Shown: positions 17,966 to 26,426 of the stretch, piece after piece | How the letters are laid out: every line of letters begins with the position of its first letter | Numbering within the stretch: the stretch's first letter is position 1 | DNA from: Brumimicrobium glaciale | GTDB taxonomy: Bacteria; Bacteroidota; Bacteroidia; Flavobacteriales_D; Crocinitomicaceae | Length of the DNA: 64,000 nucleotides | Direction of reading: 5' to 3' | Assembly: GCF_004152935.1 (NCBI RefSeq) | Contig: NZ_SETE01000002.1 | Coordinates: 372,001-436,000, forward strand | Translations under genes and position numbers: made by a program | Notes under the pieces: model-generated | What the model was told of the DNA's origin: nothing | What the model saw: only the letters and a program-made list of their open reading frames with translations | The model's database searches: none

Positions 17966-18866
17966 AAAAAAAATATCAATTCTTATCTTAAGTATTCTCT
18001 TTTTGTATAGTTGTAAAGAGGGAGATAAATATCAAGGTCCAACAAAAGATTTTGGTATTTCAGAATATTACAAACCTTTCTTATTCAGTAAGAGTGATAC
18101 ATTAATCATTTCGAAGACTTTAAAATATGATTTTAATGATTATGCCTTCGAGCAAAAATCTAAAATAGCAATCAAACTAGTTGACACTTCCCAAAACATT
18201 CTAACTAATAAAAACATTAGACTTTATATCAATGATGAATTTGTTGTGAATAATGAATTTGAAATTAATAGTGAGAAATCTGTTAGCGGTAAGATCAGAA
18301 TAGGTATACAACTTTTACCTGATTATCCAGCGGGGTATACTTCAGGGTTTATTTCTATTTCAAGCCATGATTTAGACATCGTTAATAATACAGATTTAAA
18401 TACATCCTCAGAATTGAGATTGTTTAAATGGGAAGCAAATCATAAACTAATAATGAATCCATTAAAAAAAGGATTAATGTGGTTTAGTGTAATAGTTCTT
18501 TCAATTCTTTTGTTGTGGTTTTTAGTTTTTAGAAACAGAATCTATCCAAAATTTAAAAAAGGAAAAATTCAGATTCTAAAGCCTTATTTTGGTGGGATCA
18601 CTTTTAATCGAAAAGCAAAACTTATTGTATTAACAGCTACGCAAAAAAAACAAAAGCTTTTAAATAAGGTATTCACAGGGAAAGTTATCTACGAGGTAAA
18701 CACCATGTACCAAGAAGACATTATTTTGAGACCTGGCAGAGGTAGCAAATTGAAGATTAAGTTGCCAATCGGTGCTCGAATTAGTCCCTCAGTTATCAAT
18801 TTGGAAAAATTTAATAAATACTCTATTCAGTATAATAATGAATCAATAGAAATACAATATTCATAA
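17955..18866 (+). CDS. Lipoprotein with a transmembrane helix and cytoplasmic tail
   Basis: A 303-residue protein of no recognised family. The signal sequence ends in the lipobox LYSC (Cys20). Residues about 21-170 are predicted to be periplasmic and beta-rich. A strong hydrophobic helix follows at about 176-195 (MWFSVIVLSILLLWFLVF), then a positively charged stop-transfer stretch and about 100 residues of beta-rich domain (LKPYFGGITFNRKAKLIVL). If the lipid anchor and helix both hold, the protein spans the inner membrane with its C-terminus in the cytoplasm. Placed between a periplasmic VWA protein and a cytoplasmic tubulin-like protein, it is the obvious bridge; this is inference. ATG codons at 17955 and 17958 both fit. 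Confidence 0.75.
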   Translation: MMNKKKISILILSILFLYSCKEGDKYQGPTKDFGISEYYKPFLFSKSDTLIISKTLKYDFNDYAFEQKSKIAIKLVDTSQNILTNKNIRLYINDEFVVNNEFEINSEKSVSGKIRIGIQLLPDYPAGYTSGFISISSHDLDIVNNTDLNTSSELRLFKWEANHKLIMNPLKKGLMWFSVIVLSILLLWFLVFRNRIYPKFKKGKIQILKPYFGGITFNRKAKLIVLTATQKKQKLLNKVFTGKVIYEVNTMYQEDIILRPGRGSKLKIKLPIGARISPSVINLEKFNKYSIQYNNESIEIQYS

Positions 18867-18884
18867 TTCAAAAAACACATTATA

Positions 18885-21659
18885 ATGGCAAAATTAAAAA
18901 GAAGTTTATTTATAGGATTAGGAGGTACAGGATTAAGATCAATCTTGCATACTAAAAAAAGATTTATTGATACGTACGGAGAAATCCCCCCAATGACTGC
19001 TTTTTTAGCACTCGATACAGATGGAGACAGTAAAAACACAGTACTTGATAGTAATTTAGGAGATCAAAGAATCGGCTTAGACAGTTCAGAGTTTCTTTAT
19101 ATAAAAGTTCATAGCCCTCAAGAAGTATTAAAGCAACAAGCGGAGTTATTTAATTTTGTTCCTATTGAAAATAGACCTTTGCTTGTGAGTTTAAAAGATG
19201 GTGCTGGACAAGTTAGGTCAAATGGTCGATTTGCTACTCATTTTAATTATGGTGCTATAGAGCATGCCATTCAAAGTAAGTTAACCTCTATTTTAAATGC
19301 TGATTCAATTTCAAATAAAAAATTTGAAGTAAATGGTGATGATGTAGAAGTAAACATGATGTTTTCTGTTGCAGGAGGAACAGGAAGTGGAACATTCTTG
19401 GATATAGCTTATATTGTTAAAGAGGTTTCAAAAAGTATTAATGCTAATGTAGGCGTTTCAATAATTGGTTTTGCCATTCTTCCAGATGTTTTTAACGCTA
19501 TGATGACTGGGCCTGCTATGGCAAACGTATTACCTAACGGCTATGGAGCATTATACGATTTAGATTATTTAATGCACCATAATTTTGATAAAAAACCGCT
19601 TGAAATTAAATATGCGAATAAAACCATAGAAATTGTAACTCCTCCTTTTGATTTAGTTTTCACGATAAACAATAGTGATAAAAACGCTAATACTTATACG
19701 AAAATCAATGATTTAAGTGAATTGATAGGCTTAGCTATGTTTACTGGGGCAAGTGAATTAAGTGGATCTATGGCTAGCTCTTATGACAATGTTAAGACAG
19801 TTATCGCTGGTGGATCCATGAAGGTTGAAGACAAACAATCTTGGGCATGCGGTCTTGGACTTAGTGAGCTTTATTATGATGGTAATAAACTTGGAAATAT
19901 ATACGCTCACAAGGCATCGGTAGCAATTATCAACAATTTAATAACACCAGAAACGAACTCGTTTGATTTGGATGATATCTTTATTAGTGATGCCAAAATT
20001 AGAGAGAATAATGGTGATGAAAATAATGATTTAATTGACTCTCTCTTATCAGAAAACCCTAGTATTCCATATAACTTCATACAGGATGAAAAATCAATAG
20101 AGACTGAAGCAGCATCTTACTTAGGAAATATCTCTGAGACAGCAAAAAAAGAAATTATAGAAAACTTCAATTTTAAGCAAAGGGAAGTAAATGAAAAATT
20201 GGATAAGTTTATTGTTGATCATATCAACAAAGCTTCTGGAGTAGGAAATGTAGAACGCTTTTTAAATGCTTTAACTAAACATGTTAATGTTTTCTTAGAA
20301 GAAATGAAGGCCGAGGAAAAAGAAAAAAATTTAAATGATAAAGCATATAGAAATCAGTTAAGTCAAAACATTTCAGAATTGAAGGAACTAAGCTATATGC
20401 AAAAAAAGTTTGGCTCTTCTTTAAATGATACTAGGGATGGAATTATACAAGCGGTAAATATAGTTGCTAGTAACTTACATGAAGTTTATAGACGTCAACA
20501 TGCTATAATTTTCTTCAACCAACTCCTATTAACTATTGATAGTCATCACTCAAGAGTTAAAGACATCATGTTTAAGTTGACAAATATTGCAGAAGACTGT
20601 GAATCAAGGTTTATAGGCTTACAAAATCAAATTAATGAGGTTCCAAAAAAGTTTGTCAAAGAATTACATCGTGATTTTGTGAATAAGGTGAAAGTATCTG
20701 ATACTGATTTAAGCATAAGTGATTTCATCAAGAGCATTTCTAATGATCATAATAATGGTTTGTATGATTATTCGGAGATGACAGATAAATTGATTTATGA
20801 TGCATTTTGGTTTTTTTCTAAAGAATTACCAAAAGCTTTAGAATATCGAAATAGAAAGATTGACGATATATTATCATCGTATTCTACAGAAGAATTAAAT
20901 GATATGATAAAAGAATTAATCATTAAATCGAATCCACTTTGGTCCTATAATTACAAAGGACATGTTGTAAATAGACAGCATCATGAAGCTTTTATTGTGG
21001 GAGTTCCAAATAGCAGCAATTCAGTTTTCGTGAAGGATAATTTGTTTACGAACCTTCTTGGAACGAATCAAAAAGCAAATTTCAATTCCACCAATATGCA
21101 TGATAGAATAGTAATTTATAGAATGGAAGCAACTGTTCCTATTTATGCAGTTTCTAATATGGCATTGTATGAAGAGAAAAGTAAATTAAGCAGTATCAAT
21201 CATCATATAGATGCAAACTGGCTAGTTAAAATGGAGCAAGAAGGTTTTGATATATATCCAACGAAACGTGAGGATCATAGTTTAGAGTATTGGGTATTTG
21301 GATTGATTTACGACTTCATAAAATATGATGGTAAAAACTACCTGGCTTATAGCCGAAAGCATGGTGACCCTATCAAAGGCTTTTGGTTTGTTTTGGGTAA
21401 ATATAGAGATGAAGCCTTTGATGAATTTAAAAGAAGAAAATTACAAGTAGAGTTTAAAAAAATGATAGATGATAAAGTTAGCACCTTAGGAGAAACAGGT
21501 AATCAAAAATTAATTGCTGAAGTTGTTTCTGAATTGAATTATGTTGACAAATTTTCAAAAAGAGATTTTGAGATGGAAGAATTAGATGATTCTAAGATGT
21601 CTAGAGTGAGAGAGTTATTCAGTAATGAAATTCTTTTTGTTACAGATTTAGAAGCATAA
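18885..21659 (+). CDS. Tubulin/FtsZ-like GTPase, Tubulin_2 (FtsZl-2) type
   Basis: A 924-residue cytoplasmic protein. The N-terminus reads SLFIGLGGTGLRSI (glycine-rich first loop), and the tubulin signature loop appears as AGGTGSGTFLD (Gly164-Gly169), the GTP-binding T4 motif of the superfamily. The tubulin-like part occupies about residues 1-400; the rest is mostly helical, with a charged coiled-coil-like region about 430-620, and a C-terminal alpha/beta stretch. The length fits the Tubulin_2 family rather than FtsZ. Members are proposed to polymerise and remodel membranes together with VWA partners. The gene is third in the set and ends 11 bases before a perfect palindromic terminator, so it is likely expressed at a higher level than the protease gene that follows. 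Confidence 0.9.
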   Translation: MAKLKRSLFIGLGGTGLRSILHTKKRFIDTYGEIPPMTAFLALDTDGDSKNTVLDSNLGDQRIGLDSSEFLYIKVHSPQEVLKQQAELFNFVPIENRPLLVSLKDGAGQVRSNGRFATHFNYGAIEHAIQSKLTSILNADSISNKKFEVNGDDVEVNMMFSVAGGTGSGTFLDIAYIVKEVSKSINANVGVSIIGFAILPDVFNAMMTGPAMANVLPNGYGALYDLDYLMHHNFDKKPLEIKYANKTIEIVTPPFDLVFTINNSDKNANTYTKINDLSELIGLAMFTGASELSGSMASSYDNVKTVIAGGSMKVEDKQSWACGLGLSELYYDGNKLGNIYAHKASVAIINNLITPETNSFDLDDIFISDAKIRENNGDENNDLIDSLLSENPSIPYNFIQDEKSIETEAASYLGNISETAKKEIIENFNFKQREVNEKLDKFIVDHINKASGVGNVERFLNALTKHVNVFLEEMKAEEKEKNLNDKAYRNQLSQNISELKELSYMQKKFGSSLNDTRDGIIQAVNIVASNLHEVYRRQHAIIFFNQLLLTIDSHHSRVKDIMFKLTNIAEDCESRFIGLQNQINEVPKKFVKELHRDFVNKVKVSDTDLSISDFIKSISNDHNNGLYDYSEMTDKLIYDAFWFFSKELPKALEYRNRKIDDILSSYSTEELNDMIKELIIKSNPLWSYNYKGHVVNRQHHEAFIVGVPNSSNSVFVKDNLFTNLLGTNQKANFNSTNMHDRIVIYRMEATVPIYAVSNMALYEEKSKLSSINHHIDANWLVKMEQEGFDIYPTKREDHSLEYWVFGLIYDFIKYDGKNYLAYSRKHGDPIKGFWFVLGKYRDEAFDEFKRRKLQVEFKKMIDDKVSTLGETGNQKLIAEVVSELNYVDKFSKRDFEMEELDDSKMSRVRELFSNEILFVTDLEA

Positions 21660-21670
21660 CGTACTTATAT

Positions 21671-21702
21671 AAAGGCTATATCATTAATGATATAGCCTTT
21701 TT
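21671..21702 (+). terminator. Perfect 30-bp palindromic terminator inside the set
   Basis: The 30 bases 21671-21700 equal their own reverse complement (arms begin AAAGGCTATATCA) and are followed by TT, making six consecutive T residues with the arm. It lies between the tubulin-like and protease genes. It would attenuate readthrough, and being symmetric it could also stop antisense transcripts. Confidence 0.88.
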
Positions 21703-21725
21703 AAATAACTTTAAACATATAATTC

Positions 21726-24700
21726 ATGCCAGCATCTTCCATTATCATCGGTATTAATAAACAAGGTAAAGAACTCGTTTCAATGATTGATTTACACTTA
21801 AATAATCATGAAAATAATTTCTATGAGAATTTCATTCTTTCTTCAGCGATGGAATTGAAAGATTCAATACAATCACTTTCTATAATAAAAGATGGAGAGC
21901 TTTATCAATCAGAAAATGTTAAGACATGGTTTGATTCTGAATTATATGGGAAAATTAATAGATTAAGGAATGTTGTAGATGGTAAAGTTGATGGTGATAT
22001 AAATGTGAATATAATTATCTCGATTTTTGATAAATACTCAAACACTCAATTAAAAGTACTTCTAGAAGCTATTAAAGAGCTAAAGGAAGAACAACAAATA
22101 GCAGATGTTAATGTTAAAGTTTTTGTAGTTCTTTATGACATTAATAGAAGTACTAACATTCAAGAAATCAATATTCACGATGAATTATTGGCTTTGGAGC
22201 AAATAACCGATGAATATGACTCTGTAATTAGAGATATTTATTATTTGGATGATAGGAATGAAGAAAGGGTGGTATTGAACTTAAGCTCTGAATGGCTGGG
22301 TTTTGCTATTAGTGAATTTATAGTTTTCCAAATGATCTGTGAAACATCTGGAGCAATAATGAATAAGTCAAAAGTCTTTGGCTTAGGTGTTATTCATTTT
22401 AATGAGCTGCTTTTCAGAAATGTCGTAACCAATACCATTTTACAGTTTAAATTTAAACAAGAAGGTGTTTTAGATAAAAATGGTGCACAATTAAGAGATA
22501 TAAGTAAGCTTTGTAATCCTTTTATTGAGAAGCATCAAAACTTCTTCACCCAATTTTTAGAAGACTTCCCATTTTCTGAAGAAAATAGTAGGGCATTAAC
22601 TTCTAATTCAGAGAAGTATATATCAGATTTTAAGGACAAGTTAGAAGAACTGATTTTAAGTAGAAGTAAAACTATTGGTGAATCAAAATCACTGCTCGCT
22701 AATCTGTTAGGAGAGAGTGATAAAGAGATTGATGGCATTGACTGGGAAAAAGAGAGATTAAACATTGCTGACTTAGAGTTTGATATAATTGATTATTTTA
22801 ATGGTTTTTTGAATGAAAATGAGCGAGTTGATTTTTTTGAACAAAAAAAACTCAAAAGCAAGATTTCTGATTTAATCCAAGGCATAAAAAGGGATGAGAA
22901 AAATTTAAAAAAACTAGAAGATCAATCTTTTGAATTACGCAGTGACTTAAATATATCTTTCGATGAAGGAATATTTAGTGTGGATGGGCAAAGAATAAAC
23001 GCTTCAGGTTATATCCCGTCTAAAATTAGTCCGAGTGATGAGTTTTATTCTTATAATAAAGTTGATATACCAAACAGTTTAGACCTTTCAGCTGACTTTA
23101 CAAAAGTAAAGAACCAAGGCGAGTTAGGGAGTTGTACAGCTTTCCCCATTACAGCTGTTTATGAATATTATGCAAAACGAAATAATAAAAAGGTCGATAT
23201 AAGCGAACTTTTTGTTTATTATAATACTAGAGAATTAAATGGCAACACTGATGTCGAGGTAGGTACGAGTATATTAGACGCTATCCATTCCGTTAGGGAG
23301 AAAGGAGCTTGTACTTCAAAGCTCCATCCTTATAAGATTGATGCATTTATGAACAAGCCGGTCGATGAAGCTTATTCAGAAGCTCAACGTCAGTTAGTTA
23401 AAAGTGCATCTAGAATTGAAATAAATGAAAATGAATTTAAAAATGCTATAGCTAATGGTCATCCTGTTATTATTGGTCTGAAAATTTTTAAATCTTTCTA
23501 TCCTAAAAATAAATCGGGAATAATTCCTTTTCCTTCAACTAATGAAAATAGTTATGATAGTCACGGTAATCATGCTTTATTAATTGTTGGATATAATGAT
23601 GAGGAAAAACTGTTTAAATTAAGAAATAGTTGGGGGGAGAAGTTCGGTGATAAAGGGTATTGTTATGCTCCATACGATTATATTACTGATCCTGAGTTTT
23701 GTCAAGAGGCTTTTGTGATTACGGAAATAGTAGATTTGTCATTTGCTGAATTTAAAATAGAGAATAATACAAGCTTTAATTTCTTGAGTGATACTATAAT
23801 CCGAAGAAAAGTAATTAGAGAATATAATTTAAGAGAAAAAAGAAGAGACTTAGCTAATGCCAAACAAGAACATGATGAACTGGCATATTTGAATGATGTT
23901 AATGCTGAAAAAATTAAAGATCCGCTCTTCAGAAAAGAACTCTTCGAAAAATCAGAATCAAATCTAACTCAAAAACCTGTTCAACCCGCTGTAAGTGATA
24001 TTGAATTAAAAGTTAATAAAAATAAACCCTTACTTATTATAGCACTTGGAGTTATTATTTCAATTGTTTCTGTATTATTTACTAGTTTTATTTCATTAAC
24101 AGGAACTCTGTTAGGAGTAGTTATTGGGATAGTTATTTTGCTTGTTGGTGCCTCTCAGCTCGCAAAGAAGAATAAAATGTTAGCATCAGAAAATCCAATT
24201 AGTAATGATTCTAAGGAAAAAGAAATGTATACTTTTGAAACTGCTGATGCTTTGTTTGAAATGTTTGAAGATATGAATCTGAGTTTGCTTAAACGATATA
24301 AAGCGATGTCGAGTTATCATTCAGCAATTAAAGAATGGCAATTAGAAAGTGAAATAGCCCTAAATAAAATTGAATTCGATTCACCTGATTTCGTAATAAA
24401 TGTTGTTGAAAAAGAGCCGTTGCTTAAATATCTAGTTAGTGAAGAAAAGAAGTTTCTTCAAAACTTACCTTGCTTCACTGATATGTTTTATGAAAAATAC
24501 AAACAAAATTCAGATAATCAGAATGAAGTATTTGAAGAATTGGAAAGCTACCTATCAAAAGATATTAATGTAAGTATTGCCGAAATTTTAGATATAAGCA
24601 TAGTAGATTATATTCAGGGCGAAACCAAATATGCCTATTTTGATTCAGCGCCACCTCTTGATGGCTTAATAAACAAAACTCAGAAAATATCCATGCCGTT

Positions 24701-24923
24701 TTGTAATTTAAAACACTCTTCTAAATCACTAGAGATTCAAAACTATGTACTTCATGAGCAAATCAATAGTAATGAACATGGTAAACTTAAAGAGTTTGCG
24801 AGACATAGAGATGCAGCAATCAAACCGATATTGACTTTTAGAAAGGATAATAGTAAGAAGTATGTTGCTATCCAAGTTGCGCCTTTAGATAGTATTCAAA
24901 GTTTAGTTAGCTATGACTTGTAA
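21726..24923 (+). CDS. Membrane-anchored papain-like (C1) protease with N-terminal tubulin-like region
   Basis: A 1065-residue protein. Residues 1-400 start with SIIIGINKQGKELVSMI, which parallels the first loop of the neighbouring tubulin protein but lacks the glycine triplets; FGLGVIHFNELLFRN at about 216-230 parallels CGLGLSELYYDGNKLGN there. A coiled coil lies near 375-405. Residues about 450-665 form a C1 peptidase: oxyanion Gln464, catalytic Cys470 (LGSCTAF), His616 (GNHALLIVGY) and Asn634 (RNSWGE), all present. Two membrane helices lie at about 768-812, followed by a 250-residue tail. With no signal peptide and two helices, both ends should be cytoplasmic. No propeptide is evident. Likely it cleaves a partner or effector at the membrane (inference). 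Confidence 0.85.
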   Translation: MPASSIIIGINKQGKELVSMIDLHLNNHENNFYENFILSSAMELKDSIQSLSIIKDGELYQSENVKTWFDSELYGKINRLRNVVDGKVDGDINVNIIISIFDKYSNTQLKVLLEAIKELKEEQQIADVNVKVFVVLYDINRSTNIQEINIHDELLALEQITDEYDSVIRDIYYLDDRNEERVVLNLSSEWLGFAISEFIVFQMICETSGAIMNKSKVFGLGVIHFNELLFRNVVTNTILQFKFKQEGVLDKNGAQLRDISKLCNPFIEKHQNFFTQFLEDFPFSEENSRALTSNSEKYISDFKDKLEELILSRSKTIGESKSLLANLLGESDKEIDGIDWEKERLNIADLEFDIIDYFNGFLNENERVDFFEQKKLKSKISDLIQGIKRDEKNLKKLEDQSFELRSDLNISFDEGIFSVDGQRINASGYIPSKISPSDEFYSYNKVDIPNSLDLSADFTKVKNQGELGSCTAFPITAVYEYYAKRNNKKVDISELFVYYNTRELNGNTDVEVGTSILDAIHSVREKGACTSKLHPYKIDAFMNKPVDEAYSEAQRQLVKSASRIEINENEFKNAIANGHPVIIGLKIFKSFYPKNKSGIIPFPSTNENSYDSHGNHALLIVGYNDEEKLFKLRNSWGEKFGDKGYCYAPYDYITDPEFCQEAFVITEIVDLSFAEFKIENNTSFNFLSDTIIRRKVIREYNLREKRRDLANAKQEHDELAYLNDVNAEKIKDPLFRKELFEKSESNLTQKPVQPAVSDIELKVNKNKPLLIIALGVIISIVSVLFTSFISLTGTLLGVVIGIVILLVGASQLAKKNKMLASENPISNDSKEKEMYTFETADALFEMFEDMNLSLLKRYKAMSSYHSAIKEWQLESEIALNKIEFDSPDFVINVVEKEPLLKYLVSEEKKFLQNLPCFTDMFYEKYKQNSDNQNEVFEELESYLSKDINVSIAEILDISIVDYIQGETKYAYFDSAPPLDGLINKTQKISMPFCNLKHSSKSLEIQNYVLHEQINSNEHGKLKEFARHRDAAIKPILTFRKDNSKKYVAIQVAPLDSIQSLVSYDL

Positions 24924-24971
24924 TGACAATTATTTTCAAAGGTTAGAAACTTACCATAGACTACAACAGAA

Positions 24972-25919
24972 ATGAAATTATTTTTGAATAGATTCATATT
25001 CCTAATACTACTCACAACCGTCATCTTAGGTTGTGAGCGAAACTCATCTAATCAGAATAAAACTTCTGAAACAAATCAAACTGAAAACCATCCCTTCGCT
25101 CCTACCCAAGTTTCATCTTTTACCAATCCACAATTCGAATTACCCAACTCTTCTAAATCTGGCACAATATCATTAGCCTCTTGGAACATACGTCATTTAG
25201 GAAGATCAAAGACTCCTGATGATATTTATCAAATTGCTAATCTTCTTCGAGATTTTGACATAGTAGCAATTCAAGAAGTAGTGGCTAAAGATCCTGCAGG
25301 AGCTCAAGCAGTAGCGAAAATCGCTGATGAATTGAATAGAATGGGATCCAAATGGGATTATCAGATTAGCGACCCTACTAAGAGTCCTTCAGTGTATATT
25401 AGCGAAAGATATGCTTATGTTTGGAAAACATCAAAGGTAAGCATTGTGCATAGAGCATATTTAGACAGTGAGTTAGAGAACCTTTGTTATCGTGAACCTT
25501 TTATTGCCGAATTTAAGGCAAAAGGAAGTTCTGAATCTTTTCATATAATTAATTGCCATTCCAGAAAGCACAACGATAAACCAGAGGAAGAAATTATTCA
25601 CTTTATTGATTATCAAGAAAGACTTAATTCTAATAAAATACTTATCGCTGGAGATTTTAATCTTAGTGAAAAACATGCAATTTGGAAACCGTTTTATCGT
25701 AAAGGTTATCAGAGTGCATTACTTAACCAACGTACAACATTAAAAACAAAATGTAACAATGGTAATTATTTAAGTCACCCTATCGATAATGTCTATTTTA
25801 CATCAGGAATAAAAATGATTAATTCAGGAAGTATTGATTTTATAAAAGACTGTCAAAATTTAGAGAGAGCCCGAGAATTATCAGATCATTTGCCAATTTT
25901 TATTCAGTTTAAACATTAA
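24972..25919 (+). CDS. Lipoprotein of the endonuclease/exonuclease/phosphatase (DNase I) fold
   Basis: A 315-residue protein with lipobox ILGC (Cys21), a Ser/Asn-rich linker to about residue 60, then a DNase I-like fold. Active-site blocks are visible: ASWNIRHLG, IQEVV with Glu102, IINCHSRKH, GDFNLS with Asp228 and Asn230, and SDHLPIFI with His306. Family members cleave DNA, RNA or inositol and sphingo-phospholipids. The lipid anchor places it outside the cytoplasm. It follows the protease gene by 48 bases. A nuclease or phosphodiesterase at the envelope could act on incoming DNA, on extracellular DNA or on lipids; the sequence does not decide. Confidence 0.9.
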   Translation: MKLFLNRFIFLILLTTVILGCERNSSNQNKTSETNQTENHPFAPTQVSSFTNPQFELPNSSKSGTISLASWNIRHLGRSKTPDDIYQIANLLRDFDIVAIQEVVAKDPAGAQAVAKIADELNRMGSKWDYQISDPTKSPSVYISERYAYVWKTSKVSIVHRAYLDSELENLCYREPFIAEFKAKGSSESFHIINCHSRKHNDKPEEEIIHFIDYQERLNSNKILIAGDFNLSEKHAIWKPFYRKGYQSALLNQRTTLKTKCNNGNYLSHPIDNVYFTSGIKMINSGSIDFIKDCQNLERARELSDHLPIFIQFKH

Positions 25920-26016
25920 TTAAATAATTCTTAAAGTACTAACCCCAATGAAAAAACTAGATAACCCCTCTTCTATAATAAAAGTAATACTCGCCATCTT
26001 ATTATTCATGCTATAA
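25856..26016 (+). repeat. Left copy of a diverged 155-bp direct repeat
   Basis: This copy holds the intact 3' end of the nuclease gene plus a truncated start of a small membrane-protein gene. By eye about 27 of 152 aligned bases differ from 29723-29875. The two copies bracket 3.7 kb of reverse-strand genes. Confidence 0.85.
25948..26016 (+). pseudogene. Truncated copy of the membrane-protein gene at 29813
   Basis: The 22-codon frame MKKLDNPSSIIKVILAILLF... stops after Met-Leu, where the full gene reads on as MCLLNMPYGF. Upstream sequence and spacing to the nuclease stop are also shared, so it is a broken duplicate. Confidence 0.8.
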
Positions 26017-26055
26017 AAACATAGAAAAAAGAGCAATATTACAACACCTTACCCC

Positions 26056-26415
26056 TTAAAAAGGCAAATCACCATCGTCATCATCCATTAAATCTACCTC
26101 TTCTGGTTTTGGAAGTGAACTAAACGCTGGTGCCTGTCCAATTAGAGGCTCAATTCTCCATCCTTGAATCGTATTGAAGTAAATAGCTTCACCTTTTGGA
26201 TTAATCCATTCACGGCCCCTGATGTTGATATTGATTTTCACCTCTTGACCTACAGAGTAAGTTTCTAATAGTTCACATTTGTCTCGGGTGAATTCAATCA
26301 AGATAGATTGTGGATAATTCTCTTCAGTTGTAATTACAACTTCACGTTTTTTAAATCCCTTATCCCCTAGTGTTTGAGTTTCATTAATCACTTTTATTTT
26401 ACCTGTAATTTCCAT
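26056..26415 (-). CDS. DUF3127 protein with SSB-like acidic tail
   Basis: A 119-residue OB-fold protein of the DUF3127 family (MEITGKIKVI..., NYPQSILIEFTRDKCELL, then VGQEVKININIRGREW). The end, DLMDDDDGDLPF, is strikingly like the C-terminal tip of single-stranded DNA-binding protein, the docking site for replication and repair enzymes. It lies 11 bases after the gene at 26427 in the same direction. A single-strand DNA-binding role is plausible but not shown. Conserved families of this type are common in Bacteroidota. Confidence 0.82.
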   Translation of the reverse strand: MEITGKIKVINETQTLGDKGFKKREVVITTEENYPQSILIEFTRDKCELLETYSVGQEVKININIRGREWINPKGEAIYFNTIQGWRIEPLIGQAPAFSSLPKPEEVDLMDDDDGDLPF

Positions 26416-26426
26416 AGTTTTTAGTT

